Assembly (NCBI GenBank): GCA_039030175.1
Contig: JBCCER010000001.1
Span: 7,924 to 71,923, forward strand
DNA length: 64,000 bases
Direction: 5' to 3'
DNA from: JANQGH01 sp039030175
GTDB taxonomy: Bacteria > Pseudomonadota > Alphaproteobacteria > DSM-16000 > Inquilinaceae
Shown here: one piece after another, positions 26,531-35,292 of the stretch
How positions within the stretch are numbered: the stretch's first letter is position 1
Layout: every line of letters starts with the position of its first letter
Translations under genes and position numbers: made by a program
The notes under the pieces: model-generated
Told to the model about the DNA's origin: nothing
The model's input: the letters and a program-made list of their open reading frames with translations, nothing else
The model's database searches: none

Positions 26531-27529
26531 TCAGTCGAGAAAATCTGCCGTTCCCTGCCTTCTGCGATCAACGTGAAGGCGGGTAATGTCCGGCCTGGAA
26601 TAGTGTCCAGCCACGTCGAAATTCTGGCGCTCTTCGCGCACCTTGGCATGGTCCAACTCAGCGATCAGCAACGCCTCGCGATTGGTCACCGGTTCGACAA
26701 TCCAACTTCCATCTGGCGCGGCAATGCAAGAGCCGCCGTTGGCGAGGAATTCGTCCGACCCATCAAGGATCTCGTCCAGGCTGGGCGTGTCGCTGGGGAC
26801 GTCGGATGGACGCATCAACCCCGAGATCGCGACAACGTATGACCTGCTCTCTTTGGCAATGACCGTCGGTAGGTCAAACGTGTTGTGCAGGCCGCCGGGC
26901 CAAGCCGAGACATGAAGATCTTCCCCTTGAGCATACATCGCCGCTCGGACGAGGGGCATCCAGTTTTCGTAACAGTTTAGGCCGCCGACCCGGAACGCAC
27001 CCAGATCGTGTACCCGCAGACCGTGTCCGTCGCCCGCGCCCCAGGCCAGCCGTTCCTCATACGTTGGCTGTAGCTTGCGATGTACGGAGCCGATATTGCC
27101 CGTGGGGTCGACATAAACCAATGTGCAGTAGAGCGTGTGTCCACCTCGATCCGGCGCTCGCTCCATACAGCCGAGATAGACTGCGATTTGCCGCGAACGG
27201 GCTGCCTCTACGACAGCGTCAAGATCGCCGCGCTCGATGACAACGCCCTGGTCGAGATATCGGGCGTAGAGGGCTTTCTGCTTTGGGTCGTTGAAGCGTG
27301 CACCGTCCGTGCGCTCGATCCAAAACGGATAGCCCGGAACCAGCGCCTCACCAAAGCAAACCAGTTGGCACCCTTCGTCTGCCGCCCGATGAATCTGAGG
27401 CAGGACCTTGGTCAGCGTCTTCTCACGGTCCAGCCAAACCGGTGCGATTTGAGCCAGGCCAATGATCAGTTGATCTTGGTCGCGCCCGGCTTTGTGGGCG
27501 ATGTTGGGTCTGATGATTTCCACTTCCAT
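26531..27529 (-). CDS. Nitrilase-type carbon-nitrogen hydrolase
   Basis: A 332-residue member of the nitrilase superfamily, closest by motif to true nitrilases. The catalytic triad is complete: Glu61 (FGEALVPGYP), Lys152 (HRKLQPTYEER) and Cys186 (LNCYENWMPL). The AAMYAQGEDLHVSAWPG stretch after the cysteine is typical of nitrilases acting on aliphatic or arylaceto substrates, though CWE is more usual than CYE. ATG at 27529 is chosen; GTG at 27523 is possible. It is the last gene of the seven-gene operon starting with tctC, 26 bases after the monooxygenase stop. Substrate unknown. Confidence 0.88.
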   Translation of the reverse strand: MEVEIIRPNIAHKAGRDQDQLIIGLAQIAPVWLDREKTLTKVLPQIHRAADEGCQLVCFGEALVPGYPFWIERTDGARFNDPKQKALYARYLDQGVVIERGDLDAVVEAARSRQIAVYLGCMERAPDRGGHTLYCTLVYVDPTGNIGSVHRKLQPTYEERLAWGAGDGHGLRVHDLGAFRVGGLNCYENWMPLVRAAMYAQGEDLHVSAWPGGLHNTFDLPTVIAKESRSYVVAISGLMRPSDVPSDTPSLDEILDGSDEFLANGGSCIAAPDGSWIVEPVTNREALLIAELDHAKVREERQNFDVAGHYSRPDITRLHVDRRRQGTADFLD

Positions 27530-27555
27530 CTCCAGCGGGCAGCCTAGTTCCAGCG

Positions 27556-29025
27556 CTATCTGGTCGCGTGTAGCGCGGTCAGCTCCTCGGCGTCCTGCCA
27601 TTCGTCACCGAGCAGTTCGGGCGTATCATAGGCCTGGAGATTCTCAAAATGCTGCGCCCTGTCTTCGACGAACAAGGACCGTGCGATGCCTCGTGCCAAT
27701 CGTTCTGCGCCTTCGCTGACGGCCGGAATGTCGCCGGACAGCTTGCCGTGGCTCAGTGTTGCCGGGAAGTTGAAGCAATGGAGATGGTTAAGGGCCGGGC
27801 AGACACCCGCCACGCGCTCGCGGAACTCGAAGACAGGCCCCAGATCTGGGAAGGCGGTCAGTTCTTCATTCTCTTCGTCGGCGGGCGGTGTGTAACGGTC
27901 CGACCATAGCCGGATATGGGGCGCGAACTCGTTCAGTTCCGACCGCAGCGACAGATCCGCCAAGAAGCCGGTGCCGAAGATGATGAAATCGAAATCGAAC
28001 CGTCCTTTCGGCGTCGCGGCGACAAGGGCGCCATCGACCTCCCCCAGGCTCGTAATGGGGCAACCGAAATGAAACCGGGCATTGGGGTGGCGCGAGACGC
28101 GCAGCGTGCTCTCGCGCGGCGGTGGAGTTTGCTCCTTGAAGGCATAGTCTAGGAACCGCCATTTCCATTCGTCCGGCAGACCGACGAACCCATGGACGAC
28201 TCCCTGGCTGCCGATGCCGGTCATCTTATTGATGCGGGGCATGGATTTGCGCCGGATCAGCATGTCTAGGCTTGCTGCACCGGCCTCCAGCGCTTCGCCG
28301 GCATTGTCCATCGCCGATGCGCCCGCGCCGATCACTGCCACGCGTTTGCCGGCAAGACCGTCGAAATCGATATTGTCAGCCGAATGAGCCCAGAACCGCC
28401 TGTCAATCTTGTGTACGAAGGCAGGCAGATACGGGCCGCCCAAACCGTCGCGACCGGTGGCTAGGACAATACGGCGTGCTGCAATCATTTTGCCCAATCC
28501 GGCGTCTGGATTCAGGGCCAAGTCGAACATTCCATCCGGCCGACTCGTAATCGCAGTAACTTCGACACCATTGTGGACTGGCAAATCGAGCGCGCGACGA
28601 TACCAGACCAAATACTCCATCCATTGCGGCCGAGGGATCTTGCCAAGGCGATCCCAAGCCTGCTTACCGAATTGGGCTTCAAACCATGCGCGAAACGTCA
28701 ACGCTGGAAGGCCAAGCGCAGGCCCAGTTAGTGTCTTTGGCGAGCGTAGCGTTTCCATCCGGGCATAGGTGATCCATGGTCCCTCTAATCCCTCTCGGGC
28801 GCGATCCAGGATGGCGATATTGTCGAGCCCGACCCGTTTTAGGGCGCCTGCGGCCGCGAGGCCGCACATTCCGCCGCCGACGATGATTACATCCCAAACG
28901 CGTTGGCCTTCCGCATAGCGCGGCGGGCACCACGATTTTGCTGGATAGTCCAGCCACTCCAGATCCTGCCGAAGGCGCTGCTCCAGCCCGTCAAGACCTA
29001 TAGGCTCGTCCGCCTGGCGAGTCAT
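27556..29025 (-). CDS. FAD-dependent NAD(P)H monooxygenase-like oxidoreductase
   Basis: A 489-residue flavoprotein of the flavin-monooxygenase kind. An FAD-binding Rossmann motif is at VIIVGGGMCGLAAAG (residues 46-60) and an NADPH-binding one at RVAVIGAGASAMDNAGEAL near 225. The FMO region around residue 110 (FRAWFEAQFGKQAWDRLGKIPRPQWMEYLVWY) is of the type seen in bacterial FMO/Baeyer-Villiger-like enzymes. Its ATG overlaps the LysR stop by 4 bases, so regulator and enzyme are translationally coupled. It may oxygenate an amine, thioether or ketone before or after the nitrilase step. Confidence 0.88.
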   Translation of the reverse strand: MTRQADEPIGLDGLEQRLRQDLEWLDYPAKSWCPPRYAEGQRVWDVIIVGGGMCGLAAAGALKRVGLDNIAILDRAREGLEGPWITYARMETLRSPKTLTGPALGLPALTFRAWFEAQFGKQAWDRLGKIPRPQWMEYLVWYRRALDLPVHNGVEVTAITSRPDGMFDLALNPDAGLGKMIAARRIVLATGRDGLGGPYLPAFVHKIDRRFWAHSADNIDFDGLAGKRVAVIGAGASAMDNAGEALEAGAASLDMLIRRKSMPRINKMTGIGSQGVVHGFVGLPDEWKWRFLDYAFKEQTPPPRESTLRVSRHPNARFHFGCPITSLGEVDGALVAATPKGRFDFDFIIFGTGFLADLSLRSELNEFAPHIRLWSDRYTPPADEENEELTAFPDLGPVFEFRERVAGVCPALNHLHCFNFPATLSHGKLSGDIPAVSEGAERLARGIARSLFVEDRAQHFENLQAYDTPELLGDEWQDAEELTALHATR

Positions 29026-30002
29026 TCCAGCGCCCCACCGACCAGATCTTCAGCGATGTCAGGGCCGTAGACCGCATCGCCCAGCACGTCGACAGCTCTA
29101 GGATCCAGTTTTCGCATATCGGGCATCGCTTCATGCAAGGCATCGGACATCGCCTCGATCAGCGCGAGAGCCGAGGGCGTCGGCGGCTTGGCGACCGGTG
29201 TCAACACACCCCACAGAAAGGGGATGTGGTGGTTGATTGGCCGCGCAACGATGCCGTCGATGGGCACGGAAATCGCGGTCATCCGTTCGACCAGCGCAAC
29301 GCCCAATCCTTGCCGCGCCGCGATCATGGCGTAGATGCTGCCATTGGTTTCTAAACGCCGGGCTGGTTCGACGCCGGCTGCGGACAAGGCGCGGTCAACC
29401 CGACGGCGCAACCGGTAAGGGTTCGTCATGGTGATCACCCGCCGGTCAGCCAGTTGTTCCAAGGCCACGATAGGCGCCTTGGCCAGCGGATCGTCAGCTC
29501 TCAACACCGCGACGGAACCCGCGTCGACTACCCAATGCAATTTCAGTCCGGGATGGTCGATCGGCAAGCTAGCAAGACCAACGTCAATAGTCAGATCCAG
29601 GACCGACCGGATGATCTCCTCCGCTGACGTGCTACGCATTGAGACCTGGGCTGGCAATGTTGGGAGCCGGGCCAGCGCGGCCGGTACCAGACTCGTTGCC
29701 AGCGCCGGTATGGCGGCGACGCGCAAAGCCCGCTCCTCCGCGCGCGCGATCTCTGCAGCCCGTTCCTTGATGCGCCCCAGTCCGATCAATGACCGCTCTA
29801 CTTCTTCATGCAGTTGCAGCGCCCTGCTGGTGGGTGTCACCCTCGGGCCCGTCCGATCGAACAAGGTAAAGCCAACACTGGTCTCAAGATCCTTGATCAA
29901 CCGCGTGACTGCAGGCTGGGACCGGTCAAGCAGACGGGCGGCGCCGGTGATGCTGCCGGCTGACATGACGGCTGAGAAGGCTTCCAGTTGGCGCAAATTC
30001 AT
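29022..30002 (-). CDS. LysR family transcriptional regulator
   Basis: A 326-residue regulator with an N-terminal winged helix (MNLRQLEAFSAVMSAGSITGAARLL ... SQPAVTRLIKDLE, read in parts) and a C-terminal effector-binding domain. ATG at 30002 is the standard start. Unusually for LysR genes it is inside the operon it probably controls, between the HIT gene and the monooxygenase, rather than divergent. Effector is likely the transported compound or a product of it. Confidence 0.93.
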   Translation of the reverse strand: MNLRQLEAFSAVMSAGSITGAARLLDRSQPAVTRLIKDLETSVGFTLFDRTGPRVTPTSRALQLHEEVERSLIGLGRIKERAAEIARAEERALRVAAIPALATSLVPAALARLPTLPAQVSMRSTSAEEIIRSVLDLTIDVGLASLPIDHPGLKLHWVVDAGSVAVLRADDPLAKAPIVALEQLADRRVITMTNPYRLRRRVDRALSAAGVEPARRLETNGSIYAMIAARQGLGVALVERMTAISVPIDGIVARPINHHIPFLWGVLTPVAKPPTPSALALIEAMSDALHEAMPDMRKLDPRAVDVLGDAVYGPDIAEDLVGGALE

Positions 30003-30013
30003 GATCTCAAACC

Positions 30014-30478
30014 CTATAACCTGTCGACACCGGAATCGACATGGTGGCCGATGGGCGTGAAGGGCGCTTGGGCTGAAAAGGCCTTCTGCAGAATGTGCTG
30101 GCGATCTGCAAAAGCTTGACGGTCGGTCCAATGTTCATAGGGGCGCGACCAGACAACCTTCGGCCAAGCCGCATCGTCGGTTCGGCGTCCCACCACATGG
30201 ATGTGCATTTGCGGCGCGCGGTTGCCGATATCGGCGACGTTGATCCGGTTTGCCTCGAACAGGTCGCGCAGTATCTTTGCCGATATCGTGACCTCATCCA
30301 TCATGGTTGCGCGGTCATTTGCCTCAAGGTCCCACAACTCCTCCACGCCGTTTAGGCGCGGCACCACCAGCAGCCATGGGTAACGGTGATCGTCCATCAC
30401 AAGGACGCGGCAAAGCGGCAGATCGCCGACAGGCAAAGTTGCCGTGACCAACCTGGGATTGAGGATGAATTCTGCCAT
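30014..30478 (-). CDS. HIT domain protein
   Basis: A 154-residue histidine-triad protein of the proteobacterial type with QMHIHVVGRRTDDAAWP. HIT proteins hydrolyse or transfer nucleotide phosphoramidates and dinucleotides; the first histidine of the classical HxHxH is replaced, as in this subfamily. It lies 3 bases after tctA and 11 before the LysR gene, so it is an integral operon member. Its role in the pathway is unclear. Confidence 0.88.
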   Translation of the reverse strand: MAEFILNPRLVTATLPVGDLPLCRVLVMDDHRYPWLLVVPRLNGVEELWDLEANDRATMMDEVTISAKILRDLFEANRINVADIGNRAPQMHIHVVGRRTDDAAWPKVVWSRPYEHWTDRQAFADRQHILQKAFSAQAPFTPIGHHVDSGVDRL

Positions 30479-30481
30479 CGG

Positions 30482-31978
30482 TTAGGTCTCGGCGTGCCGG
30501 CGGCGGGCGAGAAAGGCGCGCACAACCGGGTAGATCAGTACGATTGCAGTCAGCAAGATCACGACCCAGCTGACCAGCGAGGAAAACAGCGCGGTCCAAT
30601 CGCCGCCGGAGATCAAAAGCGCCAGACGGAATTGCTGTTCTGCCAGGCTTCCTAAAATCAGGCCCAAGATGACTGGCGCGAGTGGAATACCGACCCGGTC
30701 CAACACATAGCCGAGCGCTCCGAAGACCAGCATCAGCCAGACCTCGAAGATTGAGTTGTTTAAGGTGTAGATGCCGACAACCGCGAGCGAGATGATCAAG
30801 GGCGACAAGAGTATTGGCGGCACGCGTAGGACCTGGGCGAAGACCCGCGCGGCAAAGGCGCCGCCGAAAGCGAACAGCAACGCGCCCGTTAACAGCATTT
30901 GGATCATGAAGCCGTATACGATGAGGCCGTTCTCACGGAACAACTGAGGTCCCGGTTGCAGGCCATGGACCAATAATCCCGCCAGGATCACGGCGGCGAC
31001 ACCGCTGCCGGGAATGCCGAGCGTTAGGGCTGGGATCATTGCGGCGGCATTGTCTGCATTGTTCCCGCATTCGGCCGCTGCAACGCCCTGGGGATTGCCT
31101 TTACCGAAACTCTCCGGCTCTTTCGAGGCACGCCGTGTTTCGTTGTAAGCGATAAACGCTGCCATGGACCCGCCCGTTCCCGGCAAGATGCCGACGATGA
31201 CACCGATGACACCGGCGCGGATCCAGGTCGGGATGAACCGCGGAATCTCTCGCCAAATGCTGGAACCGCGCGACATCCGCAGATCGTCCGCGCTCATCCC
31301 GCGCTTCAATCCACGTTCGGCCATATGAACTGCAGGGGGGATTGCGTAGAGCCCCGTCAGGACGACCAGCAGTTCCAACCCATCGAGTAGATATCGATTG
31401 TCAAAGGTAAAGCGCTCGTGGCCGGACACCGTGTCGATGCCTACCATACTGAGCAGCAAACCGATGCCGGCGGCGACAAATCCCTTCACTGGATCGCGGC
31501 CGAGCAGAACGGCAATACTGCTGAGGCCGAACAGAGCGACCCAGAAATACTCCGCTGGGCCGAACAGCAAGGTGACCTTGACCAATTGCGGCGCGATGGT
31601 GATCAGCGCGATGGCGGAAATGATGCTGCCGATCGCCGACGACCAGCAGGCGATTTTCAGCGCGTAGCCAGCCTTGCCCTGTTGGGCCAGCGGGTTGCCG
31701 TCGAAGGTGGTAACGATCGACGGCGGTGTGCCGGGGATCTTCAACAGAATCGCTGGGATCGCCCCGCCATACATGGCGCCATTGTAGATCCCGGCCATCA
31801 TGCCTAACGCCACCAGGGGCGTCATCGAGAAGGTCAGAGGGATCAGGATCGCGATGGTCATGGTGGCCGTCAGGCCGGGCAAGGCGCCAGCGACCATGCC
31901 CATCAGCGTGCCGAGAATGATCGCGATCAGATTTTGCAGCCGCAGCACTTCGATCAGGGCATCAAGGAATAGATCCAC
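30482..31978 (-). CDS. tctA: Tripartite tricarboxylate transporter large permease TctA
   Basis: A 498-residue permease with about 11-12 helices. Diagnostic stretches are GTLMGMVAGALPGLTATM, GMMAGIYNGAMYGGAIPAILLKIPGTP, GVIVGILPGTGGSMAAFIAYNE and ALTLGIPGSGVAAVILAGLLVHGLQPGP (read in parts). With TctB and TctC it forms a cation-driven uptake system for tricarboxylates or other carboxylates. GTG at 31978 follows a GAGGGGAC ribosome site. Confidence 0.95.
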   Translation of the reverse strand: MDLFLDALIEVLRLQNLIAIILGTLMGMVAGALPGLTATMTIAILIPLTFSMTPLVALGMMAGIYNGAMYGGAIPAILLKIPGTPPSIVTTFDGNPLAQQGKAGYALKIACWSSAIGSIISAIALITIAPQLVKVTLLFGPAEYFWVALFGLSSIAVLLGRDPVKGFVAAGIGLLLSMVGIDTVSGHERFTFDNRYLLDGLELLVVLTGLYAIPPAVHMAERGLKRGMSADDLRMSRGSSIWREIPRFIPTWIRAGVIGVIVGILPGTGGSMAAFIAYNETRRASKEPESFGKGNPQGVAAAECGNNADNAAAMIPALTLGIPGSGVAAVILAGLLVHGLQPGPQLFRENGLIVYGFMIQMLLTGALLFAFGGAFAARVFAQVLRVPPILLSPLIISLAVVGIYTLNNSIFEVWLMLVFGALGYVLDRVGIPLAPVILGLILGSLAEQQFRLALLISGGDWTALFSSLVSWVVILLTAIVLIYPVVRAFLARRRHAET

Positions 31979-31990
31979 CGATACGTCCCC

Positions 31991-32440
31991 TCAGAGACCG
32001 ACCACGATATCGGCCGGCAGCCGCCGCTCGAACACGGTGATGAATACGACATAGATGATCACATCGAAGGCTAGCGCGATGGCTATAGCAACCAAGGGAC
32101 GGCGATAGCCCAGCACGAATGCGAGCACCGGAATGAAGATAAGCGTCGAGGTAAAGTAGCCGATCGATTGGACCCCGAGCACGTAGACAGGCAGGGCAAT
32201 GACCGCGATGGCCCAGCGCCCTAGATGCTCGAACATCTTCCAGGCCGGGTCACCGTCGCCGCGTCCCAGGGCCAGGTAGGCGCGCACGCCCATGGCCAGC
32301 GTCACGAAGGCGGTAAACCCGATGATCATGCGCGGGAACAGTCGCGCCTGGGCTGGAATGTCGGCGAGCGATATCCAACCCGCGATCAGCAGCGCCAAGA
32401 ACCCGGCGCAGAACGCGATCTCGACCTGCTTTTGGGGCAT
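31991..32440 (-). CDS. tctB: Tripartite tricarboxylate transporter small subunit TctB
   Basis: A 149-residue protein with four predicted membrane helices, the TctB arrangement, with a charged loop between helices 2 and 3. Sequence of TctB proteins is poorly conserved; the call rests on length, topology and its place between tctC and tctA. Confidence 0.88.
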   Translation of the reverse strand: MPQKQVEIAFCAGFLALLIAGWISLADIPAQARLFPRMIIGFTAFVTLAMGVRAYLALGRGDGDPAWKMFEHLGRWAIAVIALPVYVLGVQSIGYFTSTLIFIPVLAFVLGYRRPLVAIAIALAFDVIIYVVFITVFERRLPADIVVGL

Positions 32441-32469
32441 CTCTCTATCTCAGGCGCAATGATTGGGCA

Positions 32470-32489
32470 GCGCCATCCCCCAATGGCGC
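32470..32489 (-). promoter_or_regulatory. Stem-loop between tctC and tctB
   Basis: A 7-bp stem (GCGCCAT with ATGGCGC) and 6-base loop lies 20 bases after the tctC stop, before tctB. No T-run follows. It could protect the tctC mRNA end or reduce read-through into the membrane genes. Confidence 0.45.
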
Positions 32490-32509
32490 CACCCTCTCAT
32501 CGCCAGCGC

Positions 32510-33469
32510 TTATTCGCGCCAAGGGGTCTCCGACCAAACGACCGCCAAATCGGCATCGGTGCTGGTCAGAAAAGCGGCGTATTCCGGTGCCGCCATATAG
32601 TCGAGCGGTATGTTGGCGGCTTCGGCGGCGGCCACATAGTCAGGGTTGGCGAGCGCAGCACCGATGGCCGCTGACAAGGTCGCGATGACCTCGTCGGAGA
32701 GGCCAGCGGGTCCGGCGATGCCCCGTGACGAGCCGCCCAAGACCTCGATGCCCTGCTCGATAAAGGTCGGAACGTCCGGTGCCATCGGGCTGCGCTCGCT
32801 GGACATCACGCCCAGAATGCGCAGTTGGCCTTCCTGGGCAAACTCGATGCCCTCGGAGAGATTGAAGGCGCCGAGCGGAATGTGCCCTCCCAGCAGCGCG
32901 GTGCGCATCGGAGCGGTGGAACCGAATGGCACGTGGCTGAAGGCAGAACCGGTTTCTTGTTGAACCACCAAAAGTGCCAGATGTTCGGATGAACCAACCG
33001 ATCCAGTCGTGCCGATCGGCAGCGCACCCGGATTTTCGACCGCAAAGTCGATGACATCCTGCAAGGTCTCGAACTCGCTGTCTGAGCGCACGGCCCAGAT
33101 GCCCGGGTCGGTTACCAAATTAGCGATCGGGGTGAAGCTATTGACGTCGTACCGCGTGTCGCGCTCGAAGGAATAGGCGAAGATCGCCGGCACATTGATG
33201 AACCCGATCGTATAACCATCAGGATCCGACTCGGCGAGTTCGGTAAAGCCGATCTCTCCGCCAGCGCCTGGCGTGTTGACCACGGTGATCGTGGTGCCCA
33301 GTTCTTCCTCGATGTAAGGCTGAATTGCCCGCGCGGCGACATCGGTCCCGCCGCCAGGCGAGAAGGCCACAATCAGATCGATCGGCCCGTCAGGATAACT
33401 GTCTTGTGCCATTGCCGGCACGGCGATGATTGCGGCAAGCGATGCCGCCGCAAGGACCTTAACCCCCAT
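32510..33469 (-). CDS. tctC: Tripartite tricarboxylate transporter solute-binding protein (Bug/TctC family)
   Basis: A 319-residue periplasmic binding protein. A signal peptide covers residues 1-21 (AAIIAVPAMAQDSYPD); the mature start YPDGPIDLIVAFSPGGGTDVAAR is the Bug-family ligand-binding loop, and NTPGAGGEIGF and TTGSVGSSEHL follow. Ligands of this family are usually carboxylates that the first loop coordinates. It opens a seven-gene operon running to the nitrilase. Confidence 0.94.
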   Translation of the reverse strand: MGVKVLAAASLAAIIAVPAMAQDSYPDGPIDLIVAFSPGGGTDVAARAIQPYIEEELGTTITVVNTPGAGGEIGFTELAESDPDGYTIGFINVPAIFAYSFERDTRYDVNSFTPIANLVTDPGIWAVRSDSEFETLQDVIDFAVENPGALPIGTTGSVGSSEHLALLVVQQETGSAFSHVPFGSTAPMRTALLGGHIPLGAFNLSEGIEFAQEGQLRILGVMSSERSPMAPDVPTFIEQGIEVLGGSSRGIAGPAGLSDEVIATLSAAIGAALANPDYVAAAEAANIPLDYMAAPEYAAFLTSTDADLAVVWSETPWRE

Positions 33470-33528
33470 TTTCCACGCCCTCCTGATTGATTTGTTCAGG
33501 TGCCGATCTCGATGATCTCCACCATGTT

Positions 33529-33538
33529 AATGATCATT
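33529..33538. promoter_or_regulatory. Palindrome upstream of tctC
   Basis: AATGATCATT is a perfect 10-bp palindrome 60 bases before the tctC start. It could be part of a regulator site, perhaps for the LysR protein of the operon, but it lacks the T-N11-A spacing and is short. Confidence 0.3.
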
Positions 33539-33592
33539 CAATAAGTGGATGATAGGTGCAAGAGTATTTGTAGATCTGATGACATTAGGCAC

Positions 33593-33624
33593 AAAAACGG
33601 CGGGCTGTTGAGATCAGCCCGCCG
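33593..33624 (-). terminator. Intrinsic terminator of the lipoprotein gene
   Basis: On the minus strand a perfect 10-bp stem (CGGCGGGCTG with CAGCCCGCCG), 7-base loop and a TTTTT run, starting about 20 bases after the lipoprotein stop. This is the best Rho-independent terminator in the window. Confidence 0.88.
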
Positions 33625-33644
33625 CCTTGGTTTGTCTTGCCGTT

Positions 33645-34163
33645 CTAGACCGAGCCGGGTTCGGTGGTTCGCCTGTAAACCGCCTCGATGGTGCGCCGCA
33701 GTTCGCCGTCAACAAACCGGTTATAGATAACCCGCAGCATGTCTCCGGGAAGGATCGTACGGTCATAGACTTGCCGCTCGACCCGACCATCGTCGTCGAT
33801 ACCGATTAAGGTAACGGTAAGGATGCCTTCATCGAACACTGCAACAGCGCCAACCCCTGGCGGTTCGTTAATTGCGCTCCAGCCGGCTTCGTTCGCCACA
33901 AAGTCAAGATTTCCTTCGCGTTGAATGATCGACCCGTCGAGCCCGACGCTGACGTTACGCCAACGAAGCATAATCCCGTCGTCCGGCTCGTCTTCGATCA
34001 ATACGAAAGCGGCGCGGGGCGGCCCGTCGCTAACGCTCGTCGTCTCGCCTTCCCAATAGCCGTAGAATTCATCGATCGTCGGTAACTGAGGCTCGCTCGG
34101 CGTCGATTGGCACGCCGCCAGGACGGGGATCAGGATCAAAGCCAGTATGTGGGATAGGCGCAT
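33645..34163 (-). CDS. Putative lipoprotein of unknown function
   Basis: A 172-residue protein with a lipoprotein signal (MRLSHILALILIPVLAAC, lipobox LAAC, Cys18). The mature part contains a YGYWEGE opening and a series of short beta strands, with VYDRTILPGDMLRVIYNRF near the end, possibly a small lipocalin-like or barrel fold. No family is recognised. It has its own strong terminator and is therefore probably monocistronic. Confidence 0.75.
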   Translation of the reverse strand: MRLSHILALILIPVLAACQSTPSEPQLPTIDEFYGYWEGETTSVSDGPPRAAFVLIEDEPDDGIMLRWRNVSVGLDGSIIQREGNLDFVANEAGWSAINEPPGVGAVAVFDEGILTVTLIGIDDDGRVERQVYDRTILPGDMLRVIYNRFVDGELRRTIEAVYRRTTEPGSV

Positions 34164-34361
34164 CGCGTCGCGCTCCGGAATCGGTTACGGGATTGTGACT
34201 TGCCCAGCATGCCGTGCGGGCTCGCCCGCGTCCATGCTCTTGGTCGAAAATCGCGCCAGACTCTACCAGACGCGGTGCCCGCAACTCCGTTCTGGACAAC
34301 GACCTGGCCATTCCCTATACACCAGCCCGCGCCTCTCATCGGCGCCGCGCAATCAGCGCCA

Positions 34362-34437
<76 letters not shown>

Positions 34438-34466
34438 TCTCTTGCCTGAGATTGACCCTCAGCCGA

Positions 34467-35174
34467 CTAGCTCTCGTCAGAAGATCCATTGCCTTGCAGC
34501 CAGCGGCTCACAAGCCCTGCAACGACACCTCCAATGATCGGTGCCAGCCAAAACAGCCATAGTTGGCTGAGATAGATGCCGCCTGCAAATAGGGCCGGGC
34601 CTGTGGACCGCGCGGGATTGACGGATGTGTTGGTCACCGGGATCGAGATCAGGTGGATGAGGGTCAGTCCAAGACCAATGGCGATTGGCGCAAAGCCGGC
34701 GGGAACCCTCGGGTGAGTCGCCCCGACGATGATCAGAAGGAAGAAGAAGGTCATCACCGCTTCCATGACGAAGCCGGATCTCATGTCATAGCCACCTGGG
34801 GAACCGTCGCCGAACGCATTGGAGGCATAGGTTGCCGTTGCAACGTCGAAGCCCTCAGTCCCAGTCGCTATCACGTGGAGAATGGCGACTGCCGCAATGG
34901 CCCCTAAAACCTGAACAACAATGTATGGAATAGCATCAGCCGCTGAATGCCGGCCCGCGGCGACCAGACCGAGTGTTACGGCAGGGTTGAAGTGGCCTCC
35001 GGAGATCCCTCCAACCGCGTAGGCCATGGTCAACACGGTCAGACCGAAAGCCAGCGCGACCCCAAGCAAGCCGATACCGACATCTGGAAACGCCGCGGCA
35101 TACATTGCGGCCCCGCAGCCGCCAAGCACGAGCCAAAGGGTGCCCAGGAACTCCGCAGCCAACCGTCTGGACAT
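34467..35174 (-). CDS. aqpZ: Aquaporin Z
   Basis: A 235-residue water channel with six helices and two half-helices. Both NPA boxes are present (GGHFNPAVTLGL and SVNPARSTGPAL), with the Arg right after the second box that completes the selectivity filter. Length and the FLGTLWLVLGGCG start match AqpZ. Confidence 0.95.
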   Translation of the reverse strand: MSRRLAAEFLGTLWLVLGGCGAAMYAAAFPDVGIGLLGVALAFGLTVLTMAYAVGGISGGHFNPAVTLGLVAAGRHSAADAIPYIVVQVLGAIAAVAILHVIATGTEGFDVATATYASNAFGDGSPGGYDMRSGFVMEAVMTFFFLLIIVGATHPRVPAGFAPIAIGLGLTLIHLISIPVTNTSVNPARSTGPALFAGGIYLSQLWLFWLAPIIGGVVAGLVSRWLQGNGSSDES

Positions 35175-35292
35175 TGTGACGCTCCGTTTCCGACTCAGAT
35201 ATGAAACAGCCTCTCGTTTTGCACGAAAACGTCAAGAGGTTTCATTCTTAAATCTATCGTGACGCCGATGTCCCCGCAGGATCGTTTTGGCA

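Noticed and set aside
26531..29025. Monooxygenase-nitrilase pair as a Nit1C (cyanide-use) cluster
   Set aside because: The radical SAM, GNAT, AIRS-like and other Nit1C genes are missing; only two enzyme types are shared.
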